Made by a program: the position numbers and the translations under genes. A model generated the notes under the pieces. That model saw nothing but the letters and a program-made list of their open reading frames with translations. It was not told where the DNA came from and searched no databases. Of a stretch of DNA of 64,000 nt, positions 11,595 to 22,604 are shown piece by piece; the stretch's first letter is position 1, and each line of letters starts with the position of its first letter. The stretch comes from Thalassia testudinum (taxonomy: Eukaryota; Streptophyta; Magnoliopsida; Alismatales; Hydrocharitaceae): the NCBI GenBank assembly GCA_037157565.1, contig JAZHRO010000002.1, forward strand, positions 78,108,001-78,172,000. The letters run 5' to 3'.

Positions 11595-12245
11595 CATTTT
11601 ATGGTCTTCGGAGACATATTTTTTGTCGTTCCCTGTCTCGGGGATCTCGGGTGAAGCAATCGATTCGTCCTCAATCGGTTGCTCTAGACCAACTTGGTCA
11701 TCCCTGGTCTCAGAAAATCTATCCCCCCCGACAAGCACCTAAGCGGGTTCAGACATTGGCTCTCTTGAAGGGGGTTCATCTTGAGAATCATCCCAAGATT
11801 TGACTAGGGTAACCACAAATTTCATCCTCAACCTTGACAACTTCCAAAGTAGAAACTCACCTGGGCCCTTATCCTTAACATCTTGGAGCTAATCCAATAT
11901 AGAACTATTAAGTTCGTCAATCATTTTGATCATAGGCTCTAATGCTTTAGTGCACGGTGTTGGCTGAGCTTCTAAAGATTGGATGGTATTCCTCAAGTTA
12001 GCCAACACCCTATCTTGGACCTGGTTTATCTAAACCGAATGGTTCGGTTCATGGTTGGGTGGGTTTGGGTTCATTCTATGGGAGTCAAGATATTGAGGTT
12101 CTTGGGTCCCTCCCTGCTAGTAGGTTGTTTTAGGTTGTTCAAAGAATGGTGGTGACCTATATTTAGTGGAATATTGGGGAGGGTAGGTGTTATAATCATC
12201 ACATCCTTCTTGATTGTAGATCGGGTTGGTGTAACGAGCGCGTAC

Positions 12246-13142
12246 CCCAGACGTCTTTTAAGACGTCTGGGAGGTGGCCCAGACGTCTGTAAAGACGTCT
12301 GGGATCACATCCAGACGTCTGACCAGACGTCCGGGATAGTTTACAGACGTCTGACGAACAGTTATACTCGCACGGGATATTCGTCTGCGCGCCTGTGCGC
12401 GCAGACCTGAGATCCGCATCTTCTCTGCGGCTGCAGGCGACTGCGGGCGTCTCTCTCTCCTCTCCGCGCGGCGTTAAAAGGGGGAGGGGGCGCGCCTCCC
12501 CTCCCGTCTCCACCATTTTCCTCCTCTCCTGCTGCGGGCGGAGCGAGCGGACGCGAGGGCGCAGCGGCAGCGGCGCAGCAGAAGGCGCGGAGGAGCTGCG
12601 GCGTGCGAGGGCAGGGCTCTGCCGTGAGGGCGAGCTCGCCGGGAGCGGCTTGGCCGGCCGGCGGAGGGCGCAGGGGGCGCAGAGCGTCGCGAAGAGGGAC
12701 CTGCTGCGGGCGGAGCAGCGGACGCGCGAGGTGCGACGCGGGCGGCGTCGCGAGCGGAGGCCGAGCGAGGTTCTGATTCTGGAAAAATCTCCAGAATCAG
12801 ACGTCTGGACTGATATCCAGACGGCAAGGTCGACGTCTGTGTGATCATACAGACGTCTGAAAGGTGAGTTCCGCTTTCTCCTTCTTCTTTTGTCGACTGA
12901 CCGTACTGAAGGAGGAGGGTTGGCTGTGCGCAGGTGTTCGGATTCGTCATCCTTTGCGAATCCGACGTCTGGAAGTTGTACCAGACGGCGGGAGTGACCT
13001 CCAGACGTCCGGAGAGACCATCGGACGTCTGGGATCTAGGAGAGACGTCGCCACAGACTTCTGGACGTCCGGGGAACCAAGCCGAACAGGTAATTCTCTG
13101 ATCCACCGTTTAAGACGTCTGGAAGGAGTTCCAGACGTCTGA
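12246..13142. repeat. GACGTC (AGACGTCT) palindrome array in LTR D1
   Basis: I count 17 GACGTC hexamers in about 900 bases, most as CAGACGTCTGG. Two adjacent inverted pairs open the array (12246-12271 and 12278-12303), each reading CCCAGACGTCT...AGACGTCTGGG. One cluster lies upstream of the TATA-like site, the other in the presumed transcribed leader. GACGTC is the plant C-box bound by bZIP factors. Corresponding arrays lie at about 27650-28557 (D2), and at 31660-32520, 39340-39690 and 46845-46920 (D3). Confidence 0.85.
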
Positions 13143-13433
13143 TTTTGCACAGTATTGTCTTTCTCGACCCGTTTAGGGCCCGTTTGGGCTCCGTTTTCCG
13201 CGATTCGAGTTGCGTTCGTTTCAGAATTTATTCCTCTACCCGCCTACAGTAGCTATACACTGTTTGAGACACTCCTTGTGTTTGATCCTTGTGATAGGAC
13301 CTCGTTCGGTTGCCGTCTTGAGAGTCACGGAGGCGCGCGGGATTCCCGACCACGCCCCCATTACTTCCGTTGTACCTGGTAGAGTGGTTTTAAGCATTAA
13401 TAAAATCTGTTAAAGTATGGAACCATAACTAGA

Positions 13434-13575
13434 ACCTAGGGCATTGCATGAACCCTAGGACTGAGAAATGTATGGAATGATAGCTCCTAGGTGTTGCATG
13501 AATCCTAGGGCCGGAAAACTAGATTGTATGATAGATCCTAGGATATGGCATGAATCCTAGGATGGAAAAACTAGT
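13434..13575. repeat. CCTAGG tandem array in LTR D1
   Basis: Three tandem units of about 50 bp, each with two CCTAGG (or near) palindromes spaced by TGGCATGAAT-like sequence. Conserved in D2 (about 28850-28985) and in both D3 LTRs (about 31235-31380 and 38915-39060). Confidence 0.7.
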
Positions 13576-14920
13576 GGAATGTATATTACTGCAGTCTTGG
13601 AAAAATGGAAAGGAATATATAAGCTGCCTGTGAAATTAATTAACAGCTGCCTGTTATGAACAAAGAAACATGTTTGAGATCATGGAAATTGAGAACGTGA
13701 ATCTGGAAAGTGAAACATATGATGTTCTGAGATAAAGGGCTGGAACCCTACGGGGAATTAGGAGTGGAACTCCTGGAAAGAAAAGGAATGGAACTGAGAT
13801 GTAGTTGTACTGTCTCTTGGGTACGCAGTACCAAGGGAAGTACCTGTACCTGTTTTAGTGCAGAGTGGGGCCAGCCGCCCCAGGGACCCGGGGTTAGGCT
13901 TGGCCGCTCTGTACCGACTTGTTGGCCCTCGTGTACGTAGTACCGAGGAGAGCTAGTAGTGTTAGGAGAGTACTAGCTACCCCACGGGCCCCGGGGTTCT
14001 GCTAGCCTCCTTCACCGACTTGTTAGGCCCACTAGGGCAAACCAGGGTAGTCAGACGAGGGTGCGCGGACTGTGGAGGGGCAAGGCCCCGGTTTGGTTAC
14101 TGTGGAGGGGTTGGACCCCTGTTACTGAGAGGGCTCTGCCCTGGTTCCGTGCTGTGCTTTGGGCGCACCCGTTAACGGAAACGACTGACCGCGTGCCAGT
14201 ACGGGCTAGCTACCTGTGCGTTTATCGCGCGTGCCGTAGTCACCGTTACGTCTGTCAGTGACCTTGGGGTGGTTGACTGAGGGTAGGATCACCACGGGGG
14301 ACTCTCCCGGCCAGGAGAGCACCACGTGCTACTTCTACTGTTGGAAAAGACTGCAATCAAGATCGTCCCACGAGGACATTCGAGATCAAGTAAAGGATCT
14401 GAGAAGTAAATGAAATAGTGAGAAAAATTGAAAGATGTAAATAAAGGAAGTAATAGAACATAACAGCTACTGTACACTCTACTGTTGCCTTTAGTTAGTT
14501 TGCCACTCTACTCAGCGTTTTGCTGACGTGTTACACTCGTTACCTTTTTCAGGACCAGGTGTTGAGCAGCCAGGGTCGGCGGCTGCAGAGGACGCTGGGC
14601 CGAGTAGGGTACAGTAGAGTTGCCACAGTTTTGTACCTTCTTTTGTTTCTGTTCTAGTGAGTAGTTTTGTTTCCGCTGTACCTTCTTTACCTGCAGTTTT
14701 TGTTATATGATAAATGTTGTTTTACTGTTGTGGTGGTGCCTACTGTAGTAGTTTCTTTCCTTACTGCTGTACTTTTTACTGTTAGTTATATTCATGCTGA
14801 ATGTGGTTTATTTACTGTCTTTTGGTTACTTCCTCGTTGGACGACTGGGTCTTGGGATTAGTCGAGTCGGTCCGGTTCTCGTGTCTCGTAGGGACTCGGG
14901 AACCGGGTCGTTACAGTTGG

Positions 14921-16380
14921 TTTGGTCATCTAAGGATGGAGATCTATAATCATTGTAGGTGTGGGAAGGATAAGTCATAGTTTTGTTGTCCAGGGTTAGG
15001 CCCTGGACACTGAGGTCCGGATTCATATCCCTAATCAAAGTTGTCCCGGCTAGGAGATGGGTAGTCATAATTCAAATCAAGATAGTAATCATCTTGGGGA
15101 TAAGTGTTGGTAGGAGGGTAGGATTGGAAATGAGTATAAGATGTGGAAGGATATATGGCAGAATAGGAGGGAAATTAGAAGAGAGAAAGGAGCCCTGCAA
15201 TACAAGCAATTAATCCTGTCCTTAGGTGGGTTAGCCTAATGACCTATAGACTCCTAGAACCCATCTTGAGATTATAAATGATTTGGTCTACTTCTATCCA
15301 GTCAAGCCAACTAGTTAGAGGAAGGGACTGGGGAGAAGGTTCTTCCTTTAGCTTGCACCTCCGGTTGCTAGTATACCCCCAGTAGCGGTCGTTTGACACT
15401 ACTCCCCTAGCTAGACATCAGATGGACCAGTAGAAGGAGATTAATCGAAAAAAAATCTCAATCTGAGCCCTGAAGAGTAAATCAATACTTAAGGCCAACA
15501 TCTACTCAGTTTTAATTAGGCTTGGGATGATTGTACTCTTGGAATTTGATAGGCCCTTTAGATGGGTTGTGCCCTTAATGATCAATTCAAATGTGTGTGC
15601 GTGCACAACTAGGGTTTACAAACAATGTTATTTGATGATGTGTCTTCTAGGGTTTAACCTTGTTTAGTAACTTTTAAGGTTTAATCCTTAGGTTGGTTCA
15701 ATCAGGTTGAAGAGAACACTCCAAGTTTTGAAAGCACTGGTGATGATATATTCCTTTAGAAATCAAAAAAAATAATGTGGAGTGCCTGGTTTAGCCCTAA
15801 AGATTAACCCAATGTGGCAAGCTACTGATGAATGACTTTTATCTTCAGTGGTGCAGCCCAAACAGCTCAATCAATTGGCCTATTGCACCACTTAGTTATG
15901 GCACACAGATGTTTAACCTATTCAGATTTCTACTCACTTATGTGTATTGAGTTGAAGTGTACCAGGTCCATAGGTCAAATCCCGGTTAAGTGGTAGAATC
16001 AAAGTGGAATGGTGCACCTTAAGTCGAAAGTTGTGGGTGTTTAATGTGTCACTTTCAGTAAATCCCACAAGAGAAAAGTATTATATATATATATATGCGA
16101 GGATGAGATGGGTGAAGGTGGCAAACAAACAACCAGATCTATCTTAGGGTTTATGAAAAGCACCTAAGTTGATTTAGGTTCAGTTATTAGTGTGGTGAAA
16201 TGAAATCTAGGGTGGGGGTGGTGGGGAAAAGCTTACAAATGTCTCTACCCATACTTTACTCCAATCTACCACCTTCGACTCCTCGATCTAGTTCCTGCAA
16301 GACAATAAATCAAAGAAGAAAAATAGGTTAGAAAAATATGTAAGTAATGCGGGAAAACGTAAAAAAATCAAAGAGCATTG
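14921..16380 (-). other. Element A 5' internal region
   Basis: In element sense this is the leader and the start of the coding part. 14921-15200 carries broken Pro/Tyr-rich coding-like sequence. 15200-16300 shows no frame; it has a short TA run at 16083-16097 and a T-rich stretch ending TTGTCTTGCAG (minus) near 16300 that looks like a splice acceptor. No pol or gag motif is visible. Confidence 0.45.
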
Positions 16381-16382
16381 CC

Positions 16383-16401
16383 TCCCCAGCAATGACGCTA
16401 A
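16383..16401 (-). promoter_or_regulatory. Element A primer-binding site, tRNA-Asp-like
   Basis: Minus-strand TTAGCGTCATTGCTGGGGA, next to the 5' LTR, is a mutated form of the TGGCGCCGTTGCCGGGGA tRNA-Asp primer site used by Athila/Tat elements. The intact-looking site of element C is at 51901-51918. Confidence 0.65.
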
Positions 16402-16403
16402 AA

Positions 16404-17927
16404 TGATTGGGGCAGATTCGCACGCGAAAAGGATTTGATTTGGAAAACTCGTCATCATAGTTTGATTCGCAAGAAAATCCATCGATCAGATAAAATTTAT
16501 AACCGAAACTCGAAAAGTGAGTCTCGGGTCAAACACGAGGAGGCGAACATTTAGTTTTTAAAAAATCCACGTTTCGCTTTAATTTTTTTTTGTTGTTTTT
16601 GTCTTTTCTAAATTTCTTTTGTATTTTTAGAAAGTAAGAGATTAGGTCGATGAATTCTTATCTAACTAATCTACATGCAAAATATAAGAGAGAGAGAAAC
16701 AATCACATATATTTCTGAAGCAAATGTTTCTACAACTAAGAAAGCAAGAAATCTATACTACAAAAGCAGAAAGAAAGATATAGGTGAGAAAATCCCCCTC
16801 GACGGTTGCTCGGAGGATGACTCACTCTTACGTCGCCTAAAGGAAGGTGGTGAGGAGCGGGACCAATGAGGACGGAGCCGGAGGATGGAAGGCGAGGCAA
16901 GACGGCATCACGACGAGGATCTTCTTCCTGAAGGGAGGTGAGAAGACAGCCACGGGATGCACCACGAAGGAGGATGAGAGGTGGGAAAAATATTTGATTT
17001 CTACTCTAAAGGAGCATCCCAGGCTTGGGACAAGCTCTCTCTAGAGCCTTGGAGGTGGTGAGAGGAAGAAAGGAAGAGATGAAGAAGAATAGGAAGGGTA
17101 GGGGTCTTTTATACTGGAGGAAAGAATCAAATTCTTATACAGGACATTTAGTGGCGGTCATAAACGTCGCTGAAGATCCATCGCAAACGTCGCTGAAGAT
17201 CCTACACCAACCCTAGCCCCTACTAGCGCGTGCATCACGCGCCTCTGCTACCGCACTGCTAGTGCGCGCTCCACGTGCCCTTGTCGCGCTCACACGCACT
17301 ACGCACCTCACGCCTGCACGCGCTGCTGCTGCTGTCGCTACAACTGCCTTGCACGTTGTGCTGCTGCACCTGCGTGCGTGCATAACTTCGCACGTGCATG
17401 CATCCGCGCTGCTGTACACGTGCGGTGGCGCATGTGTGCCCATGGGTAGCCTTGGTTGCACCATGTGACACGACCTGGGCCATCCATCTTCTTTCTGTTG
17501 TAAGGGCTGCTACAAAGGTCGGATTGAGTCGATTTTCACGTCGTTAGGCTGCGATCGTCGACCCGAATCCATCCGTGCAGTCGGATTTGTCATTTGAAGA
17601 TCCAAGTTACATCACCTAGTCCTTTGGTCGTTGATCTTCCTCAGACTGCATGTGGTGCTACGGGACTCCAATCAAGGCGATTTCGGAGGCATTGGACTTT
17701 GATCATCGTCCTGATCAGATCCATACGATCGAATCGTCAATCCGAGGATCCAAAATAAATCTCCTTCTCTCCTAACCACACAAAGGATGCAATTAACCTA
17801 AAATATACATAACTACTCTAAATGCAGAATGATGCATGCTATGAAATATTTATAATATGGAATGCAAATTTAAGCCTAGGAACATGCATAAATAGGCATT
17901 TTAACCTAAATGGATGTGTCTACATCA
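16404..17927 (-). repeat. Element A 5' LTR
   Basis: 1524 bp, pairs with 5055-6593. On the minus strand TATAAAA lies at 17107-17113. Two exact copies of AACGTCGCTGAAGATCC (17163-17179 and 17186-17202 on the plus strand) lie 50-90 bases upstream of it. The R/U5 module is at 16501-16546. Confidence 0.9.
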
Positions 17928-18363
17928 CTTAGGCTACTCTAATTTTAGTGATTTCCATTGAAATTATTACAAAAAAGAATTTCAAGGGAAATATATCAAA
18001 AATAAAAAATACAAAAAAAGATAAAATACAGTACATTCCAAATAAAAGATCCTCATCCGATAAATAAATGTTCAATGAAAGCTTCAAAAATACTTCCAAC
18101 CTTCAAAATCATAGAGGGAATCATGAGAGAGATTAAAGTTGGGGGAATGAGGGACTTAGGCTGAGACTTAAATATCTCAAGTAAATGAAAATTTTATTCG
18201 AGTACTCGAGTTGGGTAATCAGGTAAAGATCCATACCCATACCCGATCAATTTTTTTGGATGAAACCTATACCCGAACCTTGTCGAGTTCGGGTTGAATT
18301 TTACCCATTTTCGGGTCAGGTTAAGTCGAGTTCAGGTCAGGTTTACCAAAACTTGCATCCCTA

Positions 18364-20298
18364 CATACCCCCCCCCCCCATTTGCTATCATCCCTTCCTA
18401 AATCTTTCGTCACCTCCCTAGAGCTAAGAGATCATTTCTAAGCTCGATTCTAGTGTCCCAAGCACTTGGGAAGCTGCACTACATATATTTATTTACTCTC
18501 TCTCTCTACATTCTATTATTTTTGCCAAGCTATTCTTTGTGTAGTTTAGACCCATCTTTTGTTCTGCTTACATAAAAATACAAAAAAAATAGATAGCAAG
18601 AAAATACAAAAAATAAATAAAATGAAATGCGATTTTTAAAATTAAACGTTTGTCTTCCCATATTCGACCTGGGTGAGCCATCCTTTTTTTACTTCAAATA
18701 CTAGTTCCATGGTGAGCAATGAATGATGAGCTAGGGCACTACTAGCTTAATTGTTAGTGGTTTGCCACCAAGTGGACCTAGTTCAAGGCAATCTGGATTG
18801 AGAATGAGGATTTTGATGGTCAATCATATAGAACACAAATGAGTGATTACCCAGTTCGTGCCCACTAATGGATGCTCTGTCTCAAGGGAGATACTGGTCT
18901 CCTATTTCATTATTGTAGTGGTGGAGTATAGGAGCTCTTGCTCACAAATAGTTTGAACAAAGCTAAGAGAGGAACTTTGGATTATACAAGCCTTTTGGAC
19001 TTGACCAAGACTAATTTCGGTGGGATTCAGTCTTATTTTTTAGTCTTATTTTTTATTTGTAGGTCGAATGGAAGTGCATAATACAAATATAGGTTAGGGT
19101 GGGCATCATTTGGGTCAACCTCAGCGACCTACCTAAATCGTTAAAATTGGGCTATTGGTTTAGGTTATTTAGGTAAGGGTTGGGTTAGACTCAAATCATA
19201 AAATTTATCCATAACCTGCCAGACCCACTCAGAAAATCCAAATAAATAAGATGCGTGAACCATAGGTCACACCTACCTGAGTTGACCCGATTTACAAGTA
19301 TGAAAGAAGTAGAATTGTCGATCATTGTCTCCCTAGGGTTGCAAATATGATTTTTGAATGTTGAAGTGTATGTTTTGAAAATATTATTTTCTCTTATTAT
19401 TGTAAAATTTCAAATGTTCAAAATGTTTTAAATCACCATTACACTGGCCATTTGTTTTGATCGATGATGTTTCATAGTCTGTTAGAACATTATGGTTTGA
19501 ACCAAAAAAAAGTGAACCATCTTGATTCTAATTCATGATTTGACAGGGATTGATCACACCATAAGGGATGTGAAGGTTATACAAATTGTTAATAAATGTA
19601 TTTTGTAAAATTTGATTTTACTTGACCCAACTAACCCAAATTGAATAGCTTCAACTAATGTAATTCAACCAGGCCATGACCGATGACTCCTGACTTAACT
19701 CGAGTCAAATAACGTGAACTTATCCACACTAAGATTACATTTAGTAGGAGGATAAGGTTTATATTGGGATAAAGTACCTTAAAGATAAGTTGAAGAATAT
19801 TTAGTTGGTGATATAAGTAAAAGTAGTGGGATAAAATGATTAGTAGCGTGATATGATATTAATAGAATGCATATAAAAGACTTTACCATTAATTAAAAGA
19901 TGGGCTCACTAGTCTAGATGAAGTTGTCTGAAAGTCCCATGCATACTAGACACAACAAACTCTAACTTCAATTGCAGAGGGTGGGAAGATGGGCGTAACA
20001 ACGAAGGACACTTAGGCGCCTAATTTAGTGCTCAAAACACCTCGATCTAAATATTTACAACTTATTAAGGCCAATGATTGAGAAGGCTGTGTGATACTTT
20101 AATCGCATCTTGTACGAATTCCGAAAGCCTTCATTTTAGAGGAGAAAGCCAGTTATATATGGTCTATTTCTCATAATTAAATCGTATCTCAAATATGGAT
20201 ATTCTTAGACTTGATGCTTATTTATTCAAAATGTGAGCACTTCTCCACAAATAACCCATCATATTATTTAATACCAATTTAATCTTTCCCTTTTGCGT
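18364..20298. other. AT-rich region without a clear gene
   Basis: Begins with a C run, then the possible LTR tail noted at 2841-4787. 18811-19060 reads in pieces as weak coding-like sequence (MLCLKGDTGLLFHYCSGG, then NKAKRGTLDY) with stops. I cannot assign it. Nothing else recognisable. Confidence 0.3.
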
Positions 20299-20676
20299 TA
20301 GGATGCAAACCTGTCTAATTCAAGTTATGTTTGGCTAAACTCATATGGATATCTATTTATAAAATTTATACTTATATTTTATCCATTTATATGTTTGTTA
20401 TTTATTTATAAATTATTTAATATTAATTTAATTTTTTAATTTCTACTGAAATTTAGGAATGACGAATTTAAGTTGAAACTTACATATCTCGTATAAATGA
20501 AGATTTTATTAATATACTTGAATTGTGTAATCAAATATAGATTTATATCCATATTCATATCTAAATTCAGTTAAATTTTTTTGATAAAATTCAAATCCAA
20601 TTTGATTCAAATCAGATTTTACTTATTCTTTTTGATTGAATTGGATCGTATTCATGTCAAATTTACAAAAACTTGG
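20299..20676. mobile_element. Degraded second copy of the hAT-like MITE
   Basis: Starts TAGGATGCAAACCTG and tracks the copy at 4788 (TTTGGCTAAACTCATA...TTTATAAAATT). It then follows the right half up to TTTACAAAAACTTG, where the terminal repeat is lost. The centre is deleted. Confidence 0.5.
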
Positions 20677-20854
20677 TCGTTTTTCGGCACCGAGAGAGGG
20701 AGCCTTCTTTTGCCGCGAAGCCCCACATAGGCGAGAACAGCCTGTAGGTACCGATAAAAGGCCCGCACGAAGCGGAAGGTAGGGTATGGTCCAAATAAAA
20801 CCAAATTGTGCTCTGCGCGATTCCCATTAAGCATTGGATCGAGAGGAATTGAAA
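20677..20854. other. Possible organelle-derived insert
   Basis: A GC-richer island in AT-rich surroundings. The minus frame 20652-20834 contains LFGPYPTFRFVRAFYRYLQ, a style of sequence seen in plant mitochondrial DNA. It abuts the end of the degraded MITE. Judged from composition and wording only; a similarity search would settle it. Confidence 0.4.
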
Positions 20855-21515
20855 TAAAAGCCCCCGCGATCTTATGCAGTAAAAAAGAAACGTGCTACGT
20901 TGGTATTTGGAAGTGCAAAGGCGTGTTTAGCGAGATTTTAGGCCTATAGAGCCTATTTCTAATAGTATTTGAAGAGTTTCAATCCTAAAGATATTTCTAT
21001 TTTCTTGTTCTAGAGAAAAATAAATTTTCATTTTAATAATTTTAAAATTCCTATATCTTAATCCAAGTTTGAAGCTCTAAAACTTCTATAAGTACTCCAA
21101 CGACCCCGATCAGTCATAAGCCCTCTTTCATTTTTCATATACATTCCAGAGGACTTCTGATCTCTCAAAAATATCACAAAGTATCTTCCTTCCAACAACC
21201 AAAATATCCTCTTCAACAAGTAGAAATTCATGATCGATTGGACATATCAATTTTTTGTATAGCAATCATTTAATTTGAATTTGAACTAGAGGTTATACTT
21301 AATCAAGTAAATGAACCTCTAAGTGAAAATTCAAATAAGACTTAGTCTTTGCTCTCAGTCTTAGGTCATATTTGGATGATTAGGTTTGAACCTAATTGGT
21401 TCATTTTTGTAACCTATTTGGTACTTAAAAATGAAATATCTCGAAAGGCTTTAACAATCTGATAAATAAAAATAACCAATGCACAATTAGACTTGATCTT
21501 TACATCTTTGAAAGC
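20855..21515. repeat. Direct duplication, copy 1
   Basis: Starts ATAAAAGCCCCCGCGATCTT and includes TTTTAGGCCTATAGAGCC and TATAAGTACTCCAA. It matches 21737-22335 with many substitutions. No coding frame. Confidence 0.7.
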
Positions 21516-21736
21516 TTCAACTTGTAATATTTAAGTCTTTCTCATGATCAACTTGTAATGTTCCTACGTTGGCAAGCTAAGACAAAATTAGCTAAAGGAA
21601 CTAATAGCTCATCCTTAAAGAAAGTGATGGATCAAGAAAGTGAGGGAATCATTCTAAATTCTTTTGAAAGCACAAAAATCATGATCCCAAAGTTGATTGA
21701 ATTGAACCAAAACATGAAAAACTATTTTCCATTAAT

Positions 21737-22335
21737 AAAAGGCCCTACGAGCTTGTGTAGTTAAAAAAAAATGTGCTATGTTGGTACTTGGGAGTGCAAA
21801 AGTGTGTTTGATGCGATTTTAGGCCTATAGAGCCTATTTCAAATATTATTTGAAGAGTTTCAATCCTAAATTAATTTTTATTTTAATAATTTTAGAATTC
21901 TTTTATCTTAATCCAAGTTTGAGGCATTAAAACTTTTATAAGTACTCCAAGGAGCCCCTATCTATCATAAGCCTTCATTCGTTTTGCATATACATTCTAA
22001 AGGGCTTCTGATCACCATCATGATCTTCTTTCCAATGGCCAAAATTGGCTATTCAACTAGTTTAAATTCTTGATTGGTTTGACTTATCAATTTTTCGAAT
22101 GCTAACCATTTAATTTGAATTTGAACTAGTGGTTGATACTTAATCAGGTAAATGGATCTCTAAGTGAAAATCCAAACAAGACTTAGTCGTGGTTGTCATA
22201 GTCTTGGGCCATTTTTGGATGGTTTGAGTCTAATTAATTTGATCCATTAGCCTATTTGATAATTAAATATGAAATATCTTGAAAGGCTTTGACAATTTAT
22301 CAAATAGAAATAATCAATAAACAATTATCTTCTAA
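21737..22335. repeat. Direct duplication, copy 2
   Basis: Starts ATAAAAGGCCCTACGAGCTT and matches 20855-21515, about 880 bases downstream. The intervening 21516-21736 is AT-rich with no recognised feature. Confidence 0.7.
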
Positions 22336-22560
22336 ACTATTTAGATCTCCAAATTAATACATATTAGGTTTATTCAATCTGGTTAAATACATTATCGTGT
22401 TTGTACTAATGACTCAATTCATGTGCTAGAAAATAATTTAATTCTTTCATTCAGATCAAATGTAGTCATATTGCATTATCTGGATGGCTCTCACAAGGTA
22501 TAGAAAAGACCAACAGATAGAGGCTAGGTTTAGAAATCTCAATTAGGATTTCTTATTTGT

Positions 22561-22562
<2 letters not shown>

Positions 22563-22602
<40 letters not shown>
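22563..22602. repeat. (TA)n microsatellite
   Basis: About 19 uninterrupted TA dinucleotides. Confidence 0.95.

Positions 22603-22604
<2 letters not shown>

Larger units (their letters stand above)
12230..14915 (+). mobile_element. Solo LTR D1 (Tekay-type family D)
   Basis: A 2686-bp sequence starting TGTAACGAGCG and ending GGGTCGTTACA, flanked by perfect GTTGG duplications (12225-12229, 14916-14920). It is inserted into the internal region of element A. It matches the LTRs of D3 and solo LTR D2 over its whole length. Parts: a dense GACGTC array (12246-13142), a TATA-like GTTAAAAGG at about 12473, and a CCTAGG array (13434-13575). The conserved 66-codon frame at 14061-14261 recurs in other copies but shows no sign of being a gene. 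Confidence 0.92.
5055..17927 (-). mobile_element. Element A: pol-less Athila-like LTR retrotransposon with two nested solo LTRs
   Basis: Complete by structure. Two direct LTRs (5055-6593 and 16404-17927) start TGATTGGG and end TACATCA, flanked by the perfect duplication CTTAG (5050-5054, 17928-17932). Orientation is minus: a tRNA-Asp-like primer site abuts the right LTR and a GGCATGGGGGTA tract abuts the left LTR. The internal part, without solo LTRs C1 and D1, is about 4.4 kb. It has an acidic unrecognised frame and no gag-zinc-knuckle, protease, RT or integrase. The LTRs differ at many sites, so the insertion is old. It sits inside the hAT-like MITE. Confidence 0.9.
4788..18363. mobile_element. 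hAT-like MITE, split by element A (4788-5049 and 17933-18363)
   Basis: The two outer pieces begin TAGGGATGCAAAC and end TTGCATCCCTA, an inverted pair fitting the YAGGG ends of plant hAT elements. With element A and its CTTAG duplication removed, the MITE is about 0.7 kb. Both halves repeat themes such as ACCCATACCC and TCGGGTCAGGTT. Flanking 8-mers (4780-4787, 18364-18371) match only partly, so the TSD is not proven. No transposase is encoded. A degraded second copy lies at 20299-20676. Confidence 0.6.

Noticed and set aside
12474..13106. 210-codon minus frame across the GACGTC array
   Set aside because: Palindromic repeats leave several frames open on both strands; overlapping alternatives of similar length argue against coding.
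12246..13142. CRISPR-like array reading of the AGACGTCT repeats
   Set aside because: Repeat unit is 8-12 bp, spacing irregular, plant nuclear context, and the repeats lie inside an LTR.
14061..14261. 66-codon frame repeated in the D-family LTRs (also 30544-30744 and 38224-38424, minus)
   Set aside because: It lies in noncoding LTR sequence and is conserved only because the LTRs are young copies. Composition-driven (Trp/Arg), no start context or domain.
3742..18700. A complete ancient LTR around the MITE (about 3742-4787 plus 18364-18700)
   Set aside because: TATA and an R/U5-like stretch are present, but no convincing ends, TSD or second copy could be found. Kept only as a remark in the region entries.
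18811..19060. Possible exon with CLKGDTG and KAKRGTLDY phrases
   Set aside because: Several stops, no splice frame that extends it and no recognised family.
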